NCBI GenBank assembly: GCA_021414305.1
Contig: JAIOOS010000011.1
Span: 90,695-154,694, forward strand
Direction: 5' to 3'
Source of the DNA: Burkholderiales bacterium
GTDB lineage: Bacteria; Pseudomonadota; Gammaproteobacteria; Burkholderiales; Burkholderiaceae_C
Length of the DNA: 64,000 bases
Shown: in pieces, positions 35,118-44,341 of the stretch
Layout of the letters: each line of letters opens with the position of its first letter
Position numbering within the stretch: the stretch's first letter is position 1
Made by a program: the position numbers and the translations under genes
The notes under the pieces: model-generated
Seen by the model: the letters and a program-made list of their open reading frames with translations, nothing else
Told to the model about the DNA's origin: nothing
Database searches by the model: none

Positions 35118-35149
35118 GGCCGTCGCGTCGCCGTGCCTGGCACGCCGGC

Positions 35150-36541
35150 TCAGTGCGCCGCGGCGGCGACCTGCGCGTCCGGCTTGACCGCGCGCAGCGC
35201 CGCCATGCAGTCCGCCTGGATCCGCGCCAGCGCCCCGGCGGTCGCGCCTTCGAAGCGCAGCACCAGCACCGGCGTCGTGTTCGAGGCGCGGATCAGGCCG
35301 AAGCCGTCGTCGTACTCGACCCGCACGCCGTCGATCGTGACGATCTCGCGCGCGCCCGGGAACCTGGCCTCGGCCTGCAGCCGGGCGACGACCTGCGCCG
35401 GCTCGCCTTCAGCGCAGCCGACGTTGAGCTCGGGCGTGCTGAAGCCCTCGGGCAGGGCGTTGAGGATCGCGCTCGGGTCGCGCGCCCGGCTCAGGATCTC
35501 GAGCAGCCGCGCCGCCGTGTAGGTGGCGTCGTCGAAGCCGTACCAGCGCTCGCCGAAGAAGACGTGGCCGCTCATCTCGCCGGCGAGCGGCGCGCCGAGC
35601 TCCTTCATCTTCGCCTTGACCAGCGAATGCCCGGTCTTCCACATCACCGGCTCGCCGCCGGCGGCGCGGATCAGCGGCGCCAGGTGCTGCGAGCACTTGA
35701 CGTCGAACAGGATCGGCGCGCCCGGATTGCGCCGCAGCACGTCGCGCGCGAACAGCATCAGCTGGCGGTCGGGGTAGATGATCCTGCCGTCCTTGGTGAC
35801 GACGCCGAGCCGGTCGCCGTCGCCGTCGAAGGCGAGGCCGAGCTCGGCGTCGCCGGCGGCGACGGCGGCGATCAGGTCGGCGAGGTTCTCCGGCTTGCTC
35901 GGGTCGGGGTGGTGATGCGGGAAGTCGCCGTCGACTTCCGAATACAGCTCCTCGACGCTGCAGCCGAGCGCGCGCAGCACGCCGGGCGCGGAGGCGCCGG
36001 CGATGCCGCTGCCGCAGTCGACGGCGATCCGCATCGGCCGCGCCAGCCTGCAGTCGCCGGCGATCCGCGCCGAGTACTCCGCCAGGATGTCCATCGCCGC
36101 CTTGCGGCCCCGGCCGGCGGTGTAGTCCTCGGCCTCCATCCGCCGGCGCAGGCGCTGGATGTCCTCGCCGTAGATGGCGCGGCCGGCGAGCACCATCTTG
36201 AAGCCGTTGTAGTCCTTGGGGTTGTGGCTTCCCGTGACCTGGACGCCGCTGCTGCAGCCATGCGCGCCGCGCGTGGCCGCCACGTAGTAGAGCATCGGCG
36301 TGGTCACGGCGCCGAGGTCGACGACGTCGAGCCCGGTGGCGACGAGGCCGCGGATCAGCGCCGCTGCGAGACCGGGGCCCGAATGGCGGCCGTCGCGGCC
36401 GACTGCGACCGCGCGCTCGCCTGCCGCGAGGGCCTCGCTGCCGAAGGCGCGGCCGAGGTGCTCGGCGAAGCGCTCGTCGATCGTCTTGTCGACGATGCCG
36501 CGGATGTCGTAGGCCTTGAAGACCGAAGCGTGAACCTGCAT
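35150..36541 (-). CDS. Phosphomannomutase/phosphoglucomutase (AlgC/ManB type)
   Basis: 463 residues, the usual length for AlgC. The catalytic phosphoserine is Ser105 in TGSHNPKDYNGFK. The metal loop is FDGDGDRLG, the sugar-recognition loop GEMSGHVFF, and the C-terminal phosphate-binding loop RASNTTPVLVLRFE. It interconverts hexose 1- and 6-phosphates (mannose and glucose), feeding LPS core and exopolysaccharide synthesis. I chose ATG 36541 because homology begins at once (VFKAYDIRGIVD); the open frame to 36955 runs into the divergent kinase gene. It is the first gene of the operon with waaC and waaA. Confidence 0.95.
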   Translation of the reverse strand: MQVHASVFKAYDIRGIVDKTIDERFAEHLGRAFGSEALAAGERAVAVGRDGRHSGPGLAAALIRGLVATGLDVVDLGAVTTPMLYYVAATRGAHGCSSGVQVTGSHNPKDYNGFKMVLAGRAIYGEDIQRLRRRMEAEDYTAGRGRKAAMDILAEYSARIAGDCRLARPMRIAVDCGSGIAGASAPGVLRALGCSVEELYSEVDGDFPHHHPDPSKPENLADLIAAVAAGDAELGLAFDGDGDRLGVVTKDGRIIYPDRQLMLFARDVLRRNPGAPILFDVKCSQHLAPLIRAAGGEPVMWKTGHSLVKAKMKELGAPLAGEMSGHVFFGERWYGFDDATYTAARLLEILSRARDPSAILNALPEGFSTPELNVGCAEGEPAQVVARLQAEARFPGAREIVTIDGVRVEYDDGFGLIRASNTTPVLVLRFEGATAGALARIQADCMAALRAVKPDAQVAAAAH

Positions 36542-36683
36542 CGAGAAGGGGAGCTGGAGGGCCGGCGCATTGTAGGTAGCGACCCGGAAGGGCCCGGTCG
36601 GGCACGGCGGCGATTCGTCGCACCCGCTGTCGATCCGTCGCCGCGGCGGCGCCGAGCGGGTCTCGCGTTCGTACACTCGTTCG

Positions 36684-37814
36684 ATGACGATGGCCGAAAC
36701 CCTGAGGCGCTCGTGGCGCGGCTGGCTGACCAGCGACGAGCGCCAGTCCGGTCCGTGGTGGGCCAGCCTGGTCTGGACGCTGCTCTTCGCCACCGTCTGC
36801 GCCCTCGGCTTCACGATGCTCGGCATCGGCCTCAACGCCGGCCACACCGGCATCCAGCCGGCGATCTGGTGGACCTGGCTCCAGGCCAACATGGTGATCA
36901 GCGTGACGATCGCCGTCACGATCCGGGGCCTGTTCTGGATCTCGGCCCGCGCCATCGGCTTCGAGCGCCTGCGCGGCTGGAGCCGCGGACGGCGCTCGAT
37001 CTACTACTCCGCGGTGCCGCTGGTCGGCGTGGCGATCGGCTGGCCGTTCGGCATGCTGTGGGCGTTCGGCATCGACGTCCGCCGCTTCTCGCTCGACAAG
37101 CCGGGGGTCCTCGTCGCCGCCATCGCGATGGCGCTGCTGATCACCCTGATCTTCCAGCAGTTCTTCGCCATGAAGGTGCGCCAGATCCAGGCCGAGAACC
37201 AGGCCACCGAAGCGCAGCTCAGGCTGCTGCAGGCGCAGATCGAGCCTCACTTCCTGTTCAACACGCTGGCCAACGTCGTTTCGCTGATGGAGGCCGACCC
37301 GCCGCGCGCGCGGGTGATGCTCGAGTCGTTCGTCGACTACCTGCGCGCCTCGCTGACCGGCCTGGGCCAGGCGACGCACACCCTCGGCGACGAGATCGAC
37401 CTGGTCGACGCCTACCTGCGCATCATCAAGATCCGCATGGAGGACCGCCTGCAGTACGCGATCGACGTGCCCGCCGAGTTGCGCGCGCGGGCGCTGCCGG
37501 CGCTCAGCCTGCAGCCGCTGGTCGAGAACGCGATCGTCCACGGCATCGAGCCGCTAGTTCGCGGCGGCACCATCCGGATCGCGGCACGGCTGGAACGCGA
37601 CGCGCTGGTGCTCACGGTCGAGGACGACGGCGCCGGGATCGCCACCGCCGCTTCGCCGCCGCGCGCCGGCGTCGCCGCGGGCGGCAGCGGCACCGCGCTG
37701 GCGAACATTCGCGAGCGGCTGCGCCAGTCGTACGGCAGCGCCGCCGGCCTGAGCCTGGACAGCGTCGTGCCGCAAGGCGTGCGCGCGTCGCTGTCGCTGC
37801 CCGCCCGGACCTGA
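36684..37814 (+). CDS. LytS/YehU-type sensor histidine kinase
   Basis: 376 residues. Four hydrophobic segments occupy about 25-165, and after a short helix comes a His_kinase domain of the PF06580 type: the phosphorylated His189 is in QIEPHFLFNTLANV. An ATP-binding domain follows (N-box PLVENAIVHGIEP, G-boxes EDDGAGI and GGSGTALANIRERL). Such kinases pair with LytTR response regulators, and one follows 19 bases downstream. No periplasmic sensor domain is present, so the signal is probably read within the membrane. In Burkholderiales such pairs (AlgZ/AlgR-like) influence exopolysaccharide and pili, which fits the nearby AlgC-type gene. Confidence 0.92.
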   Translation: MTMAETLRRSWRGWLTSDERQSGPWWASLVWTLLFATVCALGFTMLGIGLNAGHTGIQPAIWWTWLQANMVISVTIAVTIRGLFWISARAIGFERLRGWSRGRRSIYYSAVPLVGVAIGWPFGMLWAFGIDVRRFSLDKPGVLVAAIAMALLITLIFQQFFAMKVRQIQAENQATEAQLRLLQAQIEPHFLFNTLANVVSLMEADPPRARVMLESFVDYLRASLTGLGQATHTLGDEIDLVDAYLRIIKIRMEDRLQYAIDVPAELRARALPALSLQPLVENAIVHGIEPLVRGGTIRIAARLERDALVLTVEDDGAGIATAASPPRAGVAAGGSGTALANIRERLRQSYGSAAGLSLDSVVPQGVRASLSLPART

Positions 37815-37833
37815 CACTGCCGGCCCCGAAGCC

Positions 37834-38595
37834 ATGCCCACCGCCCTGATCGCCGACGACGAGCCGCACCTCGCGACCTATCTGCATGGCCTGCTGGCGA
37901 AGGCCTGGCCGGAGCTGCAGGTGCTCGCGGTGGCGAAGAACGGCCTCGAGTCGGCCGAACGGATCGCCGCGCTGCAGCCCGACTTCGCCTTCCTCGACAT
38001 CAAGATGCCGGGCCTGAGCGGCCTGGAGGTGGCGCAGGGCATCGAAGGCGCCACGCGGGTCGTCTTCGTCACTGCGTTCGACGAGTTCGCGGTGGCCGCG
38101 TTCGAGCAGCAGGCCCTCGACTATGTGCTCAAGCCCGTCAAGGTCGAGCGCCTGGCGCGCACGATCGAGCGGCTGAAGGCGGCGGCCGCGGCGCCGCCGC
38201 TCGCCGACGACGCGCGTCTCGCGACCGCGCTGCAGCGCCTGCTGGCGGCGCCGGCGGCGGCGACGACCCCGCTGCTCCGCCACGTGCGCGCCAGCCAGGG
38301 CGACCTGGTGCACCAGATCGACGTCGCCGACGTGCTGTTCTTCCATGCCGACGACAAGTACACCTGCGTGCGCACCGCGGCGGGCGAGCACCTGATCCGC
38401 ACCACGATCACCGAGCTGGCGGGGCAGCTCGACCCGGCGCGCTTCCAGCAGATCCACCGCTCGACCATCGTCAACCTCGATCATCTCGCCGGAACCCGGC
38501 GCGACGAATGGAGCCGGCTGTTCGTCCGCGTTCGCGGCCAGGGTGAGGAATTGCCGGTTAGCCGCGCCTACGTGCATCTGTTCAAGGCGATGTAG
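37834..38595 (+). CDS. LytTR-family response regulator (AlgR-like)
   Basis: 253 residues. A receiver domain (about 1-118) carries the acidic pair LIADDEP, phosphoacceptor Asp55 in FLDIKMPGLSGLEVA, Thr in VFVTAFDEFA and Lys in YVLKPVK. An Ala-rich linker is followed by a LytTR DNA-binding domain (about 150-250) with IDVADVLFFHADDKYTCV, FQQIHRSTIVNLDHL and the final LPVSRAYVHLFKAM. It should be phosphorylated by the kinase gene before it. Its targets are unknown; LytTR sites are paired 9-base repeats. Confidence 0.94.
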   Translation: MPTALIADDEPHLATYLHGLLAKAWPELQVLAVAKNGLESAERIAALQPDFAFLDIKMPGLSGLEVAQGIEGATRVVFVTAFDEFAVAAFEQQALDYVLKPVKVERLARTIERLKAAAAAPPLADDARLATALQRLLAAPAAATTPLLRHVRASQGDLVHQIDVADVLFFHADDKYTCVRTAAGEHLIRTTITELAGQLDPARFQQIHRSTIVNLDHLAGTRRDEWSRLFVRVRGQGEELPVSRAYVHLFKAM

Positions 38596-38684
38596 CGGCC
38601 GGCGCACGGGCGAGTTGGGTACCATGCCGGTCGTCCCCAAGCCGGCGGCACGCAGTTCCGCGGCGCCATGGCGGGGACCGCTGC

Positions 38685-40490
38685 ATGAACCCCGAGGAAG
38701 ACGACCGCACCATCATTCGCCCGCGCGGCGGGCCGCGCACAGGGCAGATTCCCGCGTCGTCGCCGGCCGCCGATCCCGGCACGGCCTACCCGCCGACGCA
38801 GGCGCAGCCGCCGACGATGCCGCCCACCTCGGCGGCGACCTCGATGCCCACCACCGCGGCGCCCTCGGTCACGACCGGCGGCCCGAACCACGCGCTGACG
38901 CTCGAGGCGGGCACGCGGCTCGGCGAGTTCGAGGTGACCAAGACGATCGGCGAAGGCGGCTTCGGCATCGTCTACCTCGCCTGGGACCACTCGCTCGAGC
39001 GCAAGGTCGCGCTCAAAGAGTACATGCCGACCTCGCTGGCGTACCGCGCCGGCCCGACCGACATCAAGCCGCGCTCCGAGCGGCACCAGGAAACCTTCGA
39101 GGCCGGCCTGAAGAGCTTCATCAACGAAGCCAAGCTGCTCGCCCAGTTCGACCATCCGTCGCTGCTCAAGGTCCATCGCTTCTGGCAGGCCAACGGCACC
39201 GCCTACATGGTGATGCCCTTCCTCGAAGGCAAGACGGTGCGCGACACGGTTCGCGGGCTGCCGAGCCCGCCCGACGAGGCGTGGATCCTCGGCCTGCTCG
39301 CGCCGCTGTTCGACGCGCTGGTGATGCTGCACACCGCGCAGATCTACCACCGCGACATCGCTCCCGACAACGTGCTGCTGATGGCCGACACCGGCCGGCC
39401 GCTGCTGCTCGACTTCGGCGCGGCCCGACGCGTCATCGGCGACATGACGCAGGCTCTCACCGCGATCCTCAAGCCCGGCTACGCGCCGGTCGAGCAGTAC
39501 GCCGACATGCCGGGCCTGAAACAGGGGCCGTGGACCGACGTCTATGCGCTGGCCGCGGTGGTGCACTGGATGATCATGGGCAAGACGCCGCCGCCCTCGG
39601 TCGGCCGGCTGTTCGACGACCCGTACGTGCCGCTGGCGCAAAGCGCCGCCGGCCGCTACAGCGACGCGTTCCTGCGCGCCATCGACCACGGCCTGGCGGT
39701 GATGCCGGAGAAGCGCACGACCTCGATCGAGGCGATGCGGGTCGAGCTGTTCGGCGGCACGCTGCCGACGAGCGCGCCGGCACCGGTCCCTGGCGCCGGC
39801 GCGGGCCTGCAGGACGTGCCGCGCTCGCAGCCGCACACCCGCACCGAAACCCAGCGGCTCGAGCGCACGCAGCAGATCCCGCTGCCGACCCAGCGCCAGG
39901 AACGCGCGGAGGCGACGGCGGCGCCGCAGCCCGGCGGCGGCAGCAAGCTGCCGCTCGTTGCTGGCGGCCTCGGCCTGGTCGTCGTCGCCGCGCTCGCGGC
40001 GTTCGCGCTCTGGCCCAAGGCGACGCCGCCCGGCCCGACCGCGACCAGCGTGCCCGCGGTCGTCACGCCTTCGACCGTCGTCGCGCCTGCGGCTTCGGCG
40101 ATCACGGCGAGCATGCCGGCGCCGACGTCGGTCGTCGCGACGCCCGCGCGCATCGACACGCCGGCAGTGCAGGCGCCCGCCTCTGCGGCGCCGCCCAGCG
40201 CGACCGTGGCGCCCGCCACGTTGCCGTCGCGCGACACGCCGCCGGCTCCCGACGCAACGCGACCGAGCGCCGATCCGGACACGAAACCGGTCGCACGCAA
40301 GCCGCCGCCGACGCGCACCGAGACCCCGCCGCAAACGCGCGAACGTCCGGCCGCTCCAGTGGAAGCGCGACCGGTCGAGCCCAAGGTCAGCGACAACGCG
40401 GCCGAGTGCGCGCGCATCTTCCAGCTCATCTCTCTCGGCCAAGCCGACCAGTCGGTGATGGACAGATTCCGCACGCTTCGTTGCAGATGA
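38685..40490 (+). CDS. Eukaryotic-type Ser/Thr protein kinase
   Basis: 601 residues. A disordered Pro/Thr/Ala head (1-75) precedes a Hanks-type kinase domain at about 80-350: GEGGFGIVYLAWD loop, the ATP-anchoring Lys in ALKEYMP, HRDIAPDNVLL catalytic loop and DFGAAR. A transmembrane helix (about 421-441, LVAGGLGLVVVAALAAFALWP) precedes a long Ala/Pro/Thr-rich tail that ends in a small conserved-looking helix (SDNAAECARIFQLISLGQAD). The tail would be periplasmic. Kinases of this kind often sit beside type VI secretion or envelope clusters. Here they are followed by a set of exported surface proteins. The gene begins 90 bases after the response regulator. Confidence 0.92.
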   Translation: MNPEEDDRTIIRPRGGPRTGQIPASSPAADPGTAYPPTQAQPPTMPPTSAATSMPTTAAPSVTTGGPNHALTLEAGTRLGEFEVTKTIGEGGFGIVYLAWDHSLERKVALKEYMPTSLAYRAGPTDIKPRSERHQETFEAGLKSFINEAKLLAQFDHPSLLKVHRFWQANGTAYMVMPFLEGKTVRDTVRGLPSPPDEAWILGLLAPLFDALVMLHTAQIYHRDIAPDNVLLMADTGRPLLLDFGAARRVIGDMTQALTAILKPGYAPVEQYADMPGLKQGPWTDVYALAAVVHWMIMGKTPPPSVGRLFDDPYVPLAQSAAGRYSDAFLRAIDHGLAVMPEKRTTSIEAMRVELFGGTLPTSAPAPVPGAGAGLQDVPRSQPHTRTETQRLERTQQIPLPTQRQERAEATAAPQPGGGSKLPLVAGGLGLVVVAALAAFALWPKATPPGPTATSVPAVVTPSTVVAPAASAITASMPAPTSVVATPARIDTPAVQAPASAAPPSATVAPATLPSRDTPPAPDATRPSADPDTKPVARKPPPTRTETPPQTRERPAAPVEARPVEPKVSDNAAECARIFQLISLGQADQSVMDRFRTLRCR

Positions 40491-40680
40491 CCCCAGGCTG
40501 GCCCGTTCAGGGGTTGACGCCACCCGCCGGCTGACCGACCATCGCTCGCGCTCGCCGCTCCCCGTGCTGTACGTCGCATCGCGTTACACGCACCCCGATC
40601 GGTCGATCGCAAGCAAACAAGAAAGCCCCAGCGCCCCCGCCCGGCCTGGCAGGACGATCATTCTCGAGGAGAGTTGAAGG

Positions 40681-42900
40681 ATGTTCCGGGCTGGATCCCT
40701 GACCGGCGAGCGCGCTCTGGCGCTCGCGACGTGCTTCGTTTCGCTGACCGCGCTCACCTCCTGCGGCGGCGGCTCGACCGGCAACAGCCGCGACAGCGGC
40801 GTCAACAAGACCTACCTCAGCGTCGAAGCGTCCGACGCCGACGGCGACACCCTGCAGTACCAGTGGCGGGTCACCGGCGGCAGCATCGACAACCGCAACG
40901 CCAGCTCCACCGTCTGGACGATGCCCGCGAGTCGCGGCATCCACTTCGCCTACGTGACCGTGAGCGACGGCCGGGGCGGCTGGGTCGAACAGCAGTACGC
41001 GGTCAACGGCGACCGGCTCGACCTCGTCGCCGCGCCGCCCGCGCCGATCGACCGCGTCGCTCCCGCGGTGACCGACGTCGACGGCGCCACCGTCCGCCTG
41101 CGCTTCATCTCCGCCGATGACACCCGCTTCCAGCCCGCCTCTGCCGGCGCGCCGGAAGCACGGACGGTCTATTTGCCCGACGTGCAGGTGCAGCTCTTCG
41201 ACCAGGGCAGCGGCAGCCTCGTCTTCGGCGGCACCACCGACCTGAGCGGCGAGCTCGACCTGCCCAAGCTGGTCGCCGGCGCGACCTACGACGTGCGCTG
41301 CACGGCGCAGAACGGCGCGCCCCTGCAGGACTGCGGCAGCTTCATCGCCGGTGACGAGGCCGCGGTGCGCGGCGTCATCCCTGCCCTCACGGCCGCGCAG
41401 AACCTGCGCCTGTTCGGCCATGTCGCGCTCGCCGCCGGCGACGTCTGCGGCCGCGAGAGCGCGTTCTTCAATATCCGCAGCGCCGCCACCGTGCAGCTTC
41501 GTCTTGCCGGCGGCGCCACGATCGGCGCGCCGGTGCATGTCAACCGCTTCGGCGACTATCAGGTGAGCGCGGCCGTGCCGGTGCGCGGCGCGCTCAAGCT
41601 CGACGTGCAGTGCGAAGGCTATTCGGCCTCGCTCGACGTGCCCGCCTCGCCCGATCCTGCCGGCTACGTCAGCAGCGTGCCGGTCGAGCTGTCGCACGCG
41701 ATCGCCAACGCCCGCCCGCAGATCGTCAGGATGGTCGCCAACGGCGCCGACGGCAACGTCCGCGGCCAGATGGTCGTGCCGGGCGACGGCACGGGCTCGA
41801 ACGTCCATCCCGGCGCCGACCACTACCTCACCTACAAGGGCGTCGACACCCGCCTCAGCGCCTGTCTGTACTACCGCGCGCTCGGCGCGGTGCAGGACTG
41901 CGACGACCAGGGCAACCCGACGGCACCGATCTCCTTCTCCGACTGGAAACGGCAGAACGGCTTCGGCACTTCCGCCGACGTGAAGGCCGACTACATCAAC
42001 CAGCGCGACCTCAACCTGGTGCGACGCATGGTCGCGACCCGCTCGGGCAGCGGCATCGCCTTCTACGTCTGCAATGCGCCGGGTCCCGACGGCCAGTCGC
42101 AGACCGAGATCGATCGGGTGCTCGAGGAAGCGCTCGACGACAAGAACAAGGTCGCATGCGTGGCCATGGAATACACGCCGGTGAGCGGAGCCAACGGCGG
42201 CCAGCCGCTGACGAAGTTCTTCACCTTCGGTCCCGACGAGACCCTGCTGCTGTCGATCAACCTCGACGGCCGCGGCGAGAAGTTCATGCCCGGCTCGTGC
42301 GTCGCCTGCCACGGCGGCACGACCTACAACGGGCGCTTTCCCGAGCAGCAGACGGCCTCGCCTTTCCTCGGCTCGCGCTTCCTGCCGTTCGACACGGGAA
42401 ACTACCTGTTCTCGTCGAAGTCGTCGCAATCCGAGGCGGCGCAGAGCGAAGCCTTCTATCAGCTCAACCAGCTCGTGCTGGCCACCGAGATCGATGCGAA
42501 CAGCGCCACCAGCCGCCTGATCCAGGGCTGGTACGCGAACGGCCACGTGCTCGACAAGAACTACGTGCCGCCGGTCTGGCAGCTCGCCGACGCGCAGCCG
42601 GCAACGGCCGGCGCGGCGCGCTTCTACAAGGAGGTGGTCGGCATCTCCTGCCGCACCTGCCACGTGGCGCTCGCGACCCAGCTCGACTGGGACGACATCG
42701 TGCTGACCCCGGCCCGCGCCAGGACCAATTTCTGCGGCGGCACCGCCAGCGTCGCCGTCAACGCGTCGATGCCCAACGCGCTGATCTCGCGCGACCGGCT
42801 GTTCGATCGCATCGAAAGCGACGCATCGCTGGCGGCGCTGGTCACCCAGTTCCTCGGCTGTTCCGCTCCGCTGCCCGACCCGGTCTATGCCAAGCGCTGA
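40681..42900 (+). CDS. Exported lipoprotein with two CxxCH heme motifs
   Basis: 739 residues, with GAGGAG and GAAGG just upstream of the ATG. A lipobox (ALTSC) is followed by a Ser/Gly-rich stretch and a cadherin/PKD-like beta domain (about 45-115, DADGDTLQYQWRVTGG). The middle part is unrecognised. In the last third, CVACH (540-544) and CRTCH (657-661) are heme c-binding motifs, and several other cysteines lie nearby. It therefore looks like a lipid-anchored c-type cytochrome or diheme protein facing the periplasm or surface. It starts a run of four plus-strand envelope genes. The exact function is unknown; an electron-carrier or peroxidase-like role is inference. Confidence 0.78.
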   Translation: MFRAGSLTGERALALATCFVSLTALTSCGGGSTGNSRDSGVNKTYLSVEASDADGDTLQYQWRVTGGSIDNRNASSTVWTMPASRGIHFAYVTVSDGRGGWVEQQYAVNGDRLDLVAAPPAPIDRVAPAVTDVDGATVRLRFISADDTRFQPASAGAPEARTVYLPDVQVQLFDQGSGSLVFGGTTDLSGELDLPKLVAGATYDVRCTAQNGAPLQDCGSFIAGDEAAVRGVIPALTAAQNLRLFGHVALAAGDVCGRESAFFNIRSAATVQLRLAGGATIGAPVHVNRFGDYQVSAAVPVRGALKLDVQCEGYSASLDVPASPDPAGYVSSVPVELSHAIANARPQIVRMVANGADGNVRGQMVVPGDGTGSNVHPGADHYLTYKGVDTRLSACLYYRALGAVQDCDDQGNPTAPISFSDWKRQNGFGTSADVKADYINQRDLNLVRRMVATRSGSGIAFYVCNAPGPDGQSQTEIDRVLEEALDDKNKVACVAMEYTPVSGANGGQPLTKFFTFGPDETLLLSINLDGRGEKFMPGSCVACHGGTTYNGRFPEQQTASPFLGSRFLPFDTGNYLFSSKSSQSEAAQSEAFYQLNQLVLATEIDANSATSRLIQGWYANGHVLDKNYVPPVWQLADAQPATAGAARFYKEVVGISCRTCHVALATQLDWDDIVLTPARARTNFCGGTASVAVNASMPNALISRDRLFDRIESDASLAALVTQFLGCSAPLPDPVYAKR

Positions 42901-42964
42901 ACGCCGCATTGCCCGCCTCGACGCCGTCCCGCTCGTCTCGAGCCCTTTCTTCAGGAGCCAACGC

Positions 42965-44272
42965 ATGAACCCGCGTCGCGTTCGCCATGCCCTTCCCGCG
43001 GCCCTCGTCTCGGTGACCCTGCTGTCCGGCTGCCTCACGGCGCAAGCTCCCGCGGCGGCGCCCGCGCCAGCCGCCACGCCCGCGCCCACGCCCGCTCCCG
43101 CGCCGGCGGCCCGATCCGTCTCCGCGGCGCCAGCCACGGCGCCGGCGACCGCGCAGACCGAGTTCGTCGCGCCGCCGCCGATCAAGTTCGAGGATGCGGT
43201 CACGCGCGCCGGAAGGCAGCTCTTCCGCGACGCGCAGGCCACGCTCGGAACCGAGCCGCGGCTCCTCGTCGTCGATCCGCTGATCGACGCCAACACCGGC
43301 GCGCAGACGATCAGCACGGCGAAGATGGGCGACGACCTGGAAGCCCTGGCGAAGAAGGATTTCCGCTCCTACGCGGTGACGCCGCTGACGCGCAACACGC
43401 TGGCGACGAAGCCGCTGCTCCTGATCGGCACGCTGACGCCGGTGAACATCGAGCGCAGCATCGACAAGCAGCCAGACGCGTTCCGCGTCTGGCTGACGCT
43501 GATCGACCTGCGCACCGGCAAGGTGGTCGCCAAGGCGCTCGACCGGGCGACGGTCGAGTCGGTGAATCCCGAGCCGCTGCCCTTCTATCGCGACAGCCCG
43601 ACCTGGCACAAGGACAACACCATCCTCGGCTACATCAACTCGTGCCAAGTGAACACCAAGATCGGCGATCTGGCCGATCCGAACTACCTGGCGCGCCTGC
43701 CCGCCGCGGCCGTGATCAACGAGGCGATCCTCGCCTACGACGACGGCAAGGTGCCGGTCGCGAACCGCCTCTACAAGGAAGCGCAGCCGATCGCCGATCC
43801 CGGCGACCTGCGGGTGCTGAACGGCCTCTACATCACCAACTGGCAGCTCGGCAAGAAAGACGAGGCGCGCGACGCCTTCGGCAAGCTCGTCTCCTCCGGC
43901 CTCGAGCTGAAGCGCCTGCCGATGAAGCTGCTGTTCCAGCCCGGCCGCTCGACCTTCATCAACAGCGGCGACCTGCCGGCGCAATACACCATCTGGCTCG
44001 CCTCGCTGGCGCAACAGGCGGGCCGCACCGATTCCTGCGTGCGCGTGGTCGGCCACACCAGCCGCACCGGCAGCGCCCGCGCCAACGAGACGCTGTCGCG
44101 GCAGCGCGCCGAGGTCGTGCAGAAGATGCTCGAACGCGACAACCGCGCGCTCGCCTCGAAATTGAGCTCGGCGGGCGCCGGCTCCAAGGAGGCGCTGGTC
44201 GGGCTGGGCACCGACGACTCGCGCGATGCGCTCGACCGCCGGGTCGAGTTCCGGGTTGTCGACTGCGTCTGA
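42965..44272 (+). CDS. OmpA-family lipoprotein
   Basis: 435 residues from ATG 42965. A lipobox (LLSGC) is followed by a flexible Ala/Pro region (30-75). The middle (about 80-310) resembles a conserved envelope domain without a name I can give, including a tetratricopeptide-like segment (EAILAYDDGKVPVANRLYKEA). The C-terminal OmpA-like peptidoglycan-binding domain (about 315-433) contains FQPGRSTFINSG and VVGHTSRTGSARANETLS. It would tether the outer membrane to the cell wall. It lies 64 bases after the heme lipoprotein gene and 69 before the ASH-repeat protein gene. Confidence 0.88.
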   Translation: MNPRRVRHALPAALVSVTLLSGCLTAQAPAAAPAPAATPAPTPAPAPAARSVSAAPATAPATAQTEFVAPPPIKFEDAVTRAGRQLFRDAQATLGTEPRLLVVDPLIDANTGAQTISTAKMGDDLEALAKKDFRSYAVTPLTRNTLATKPLLLIGTLTPVNIERSIDKQPDAFRVWLTLIDLRTGKVVAKALDRATVESVNPEPLPFYRDSPTWHKDNTILGYINSCQVNTKIGDLADPNYLARLPAAAVINEAILAYDDGKVPVANRLYKEAQPIADPGDLRVLNGLYITNWQLGKKDEARDAFGKLVSSGLELKRLPMKLLFQPGRSTFINSGDLPAQYTIWLASLAQQAGRTDSCVRVVGHTSRTGSARANETLSRQRAEVVQKMLERDNRALASKLSSAGAGSKEALVGLGTDDSRDALDRRVEFRVVDCV

Positions 44273-44341
44273 TCAACGAACGAAAACGCGCGAGCGCCGG
44301 AGCGAGCCTGGCGCTCGCCGGCGGCCCCGCCAGGAGGAGAG

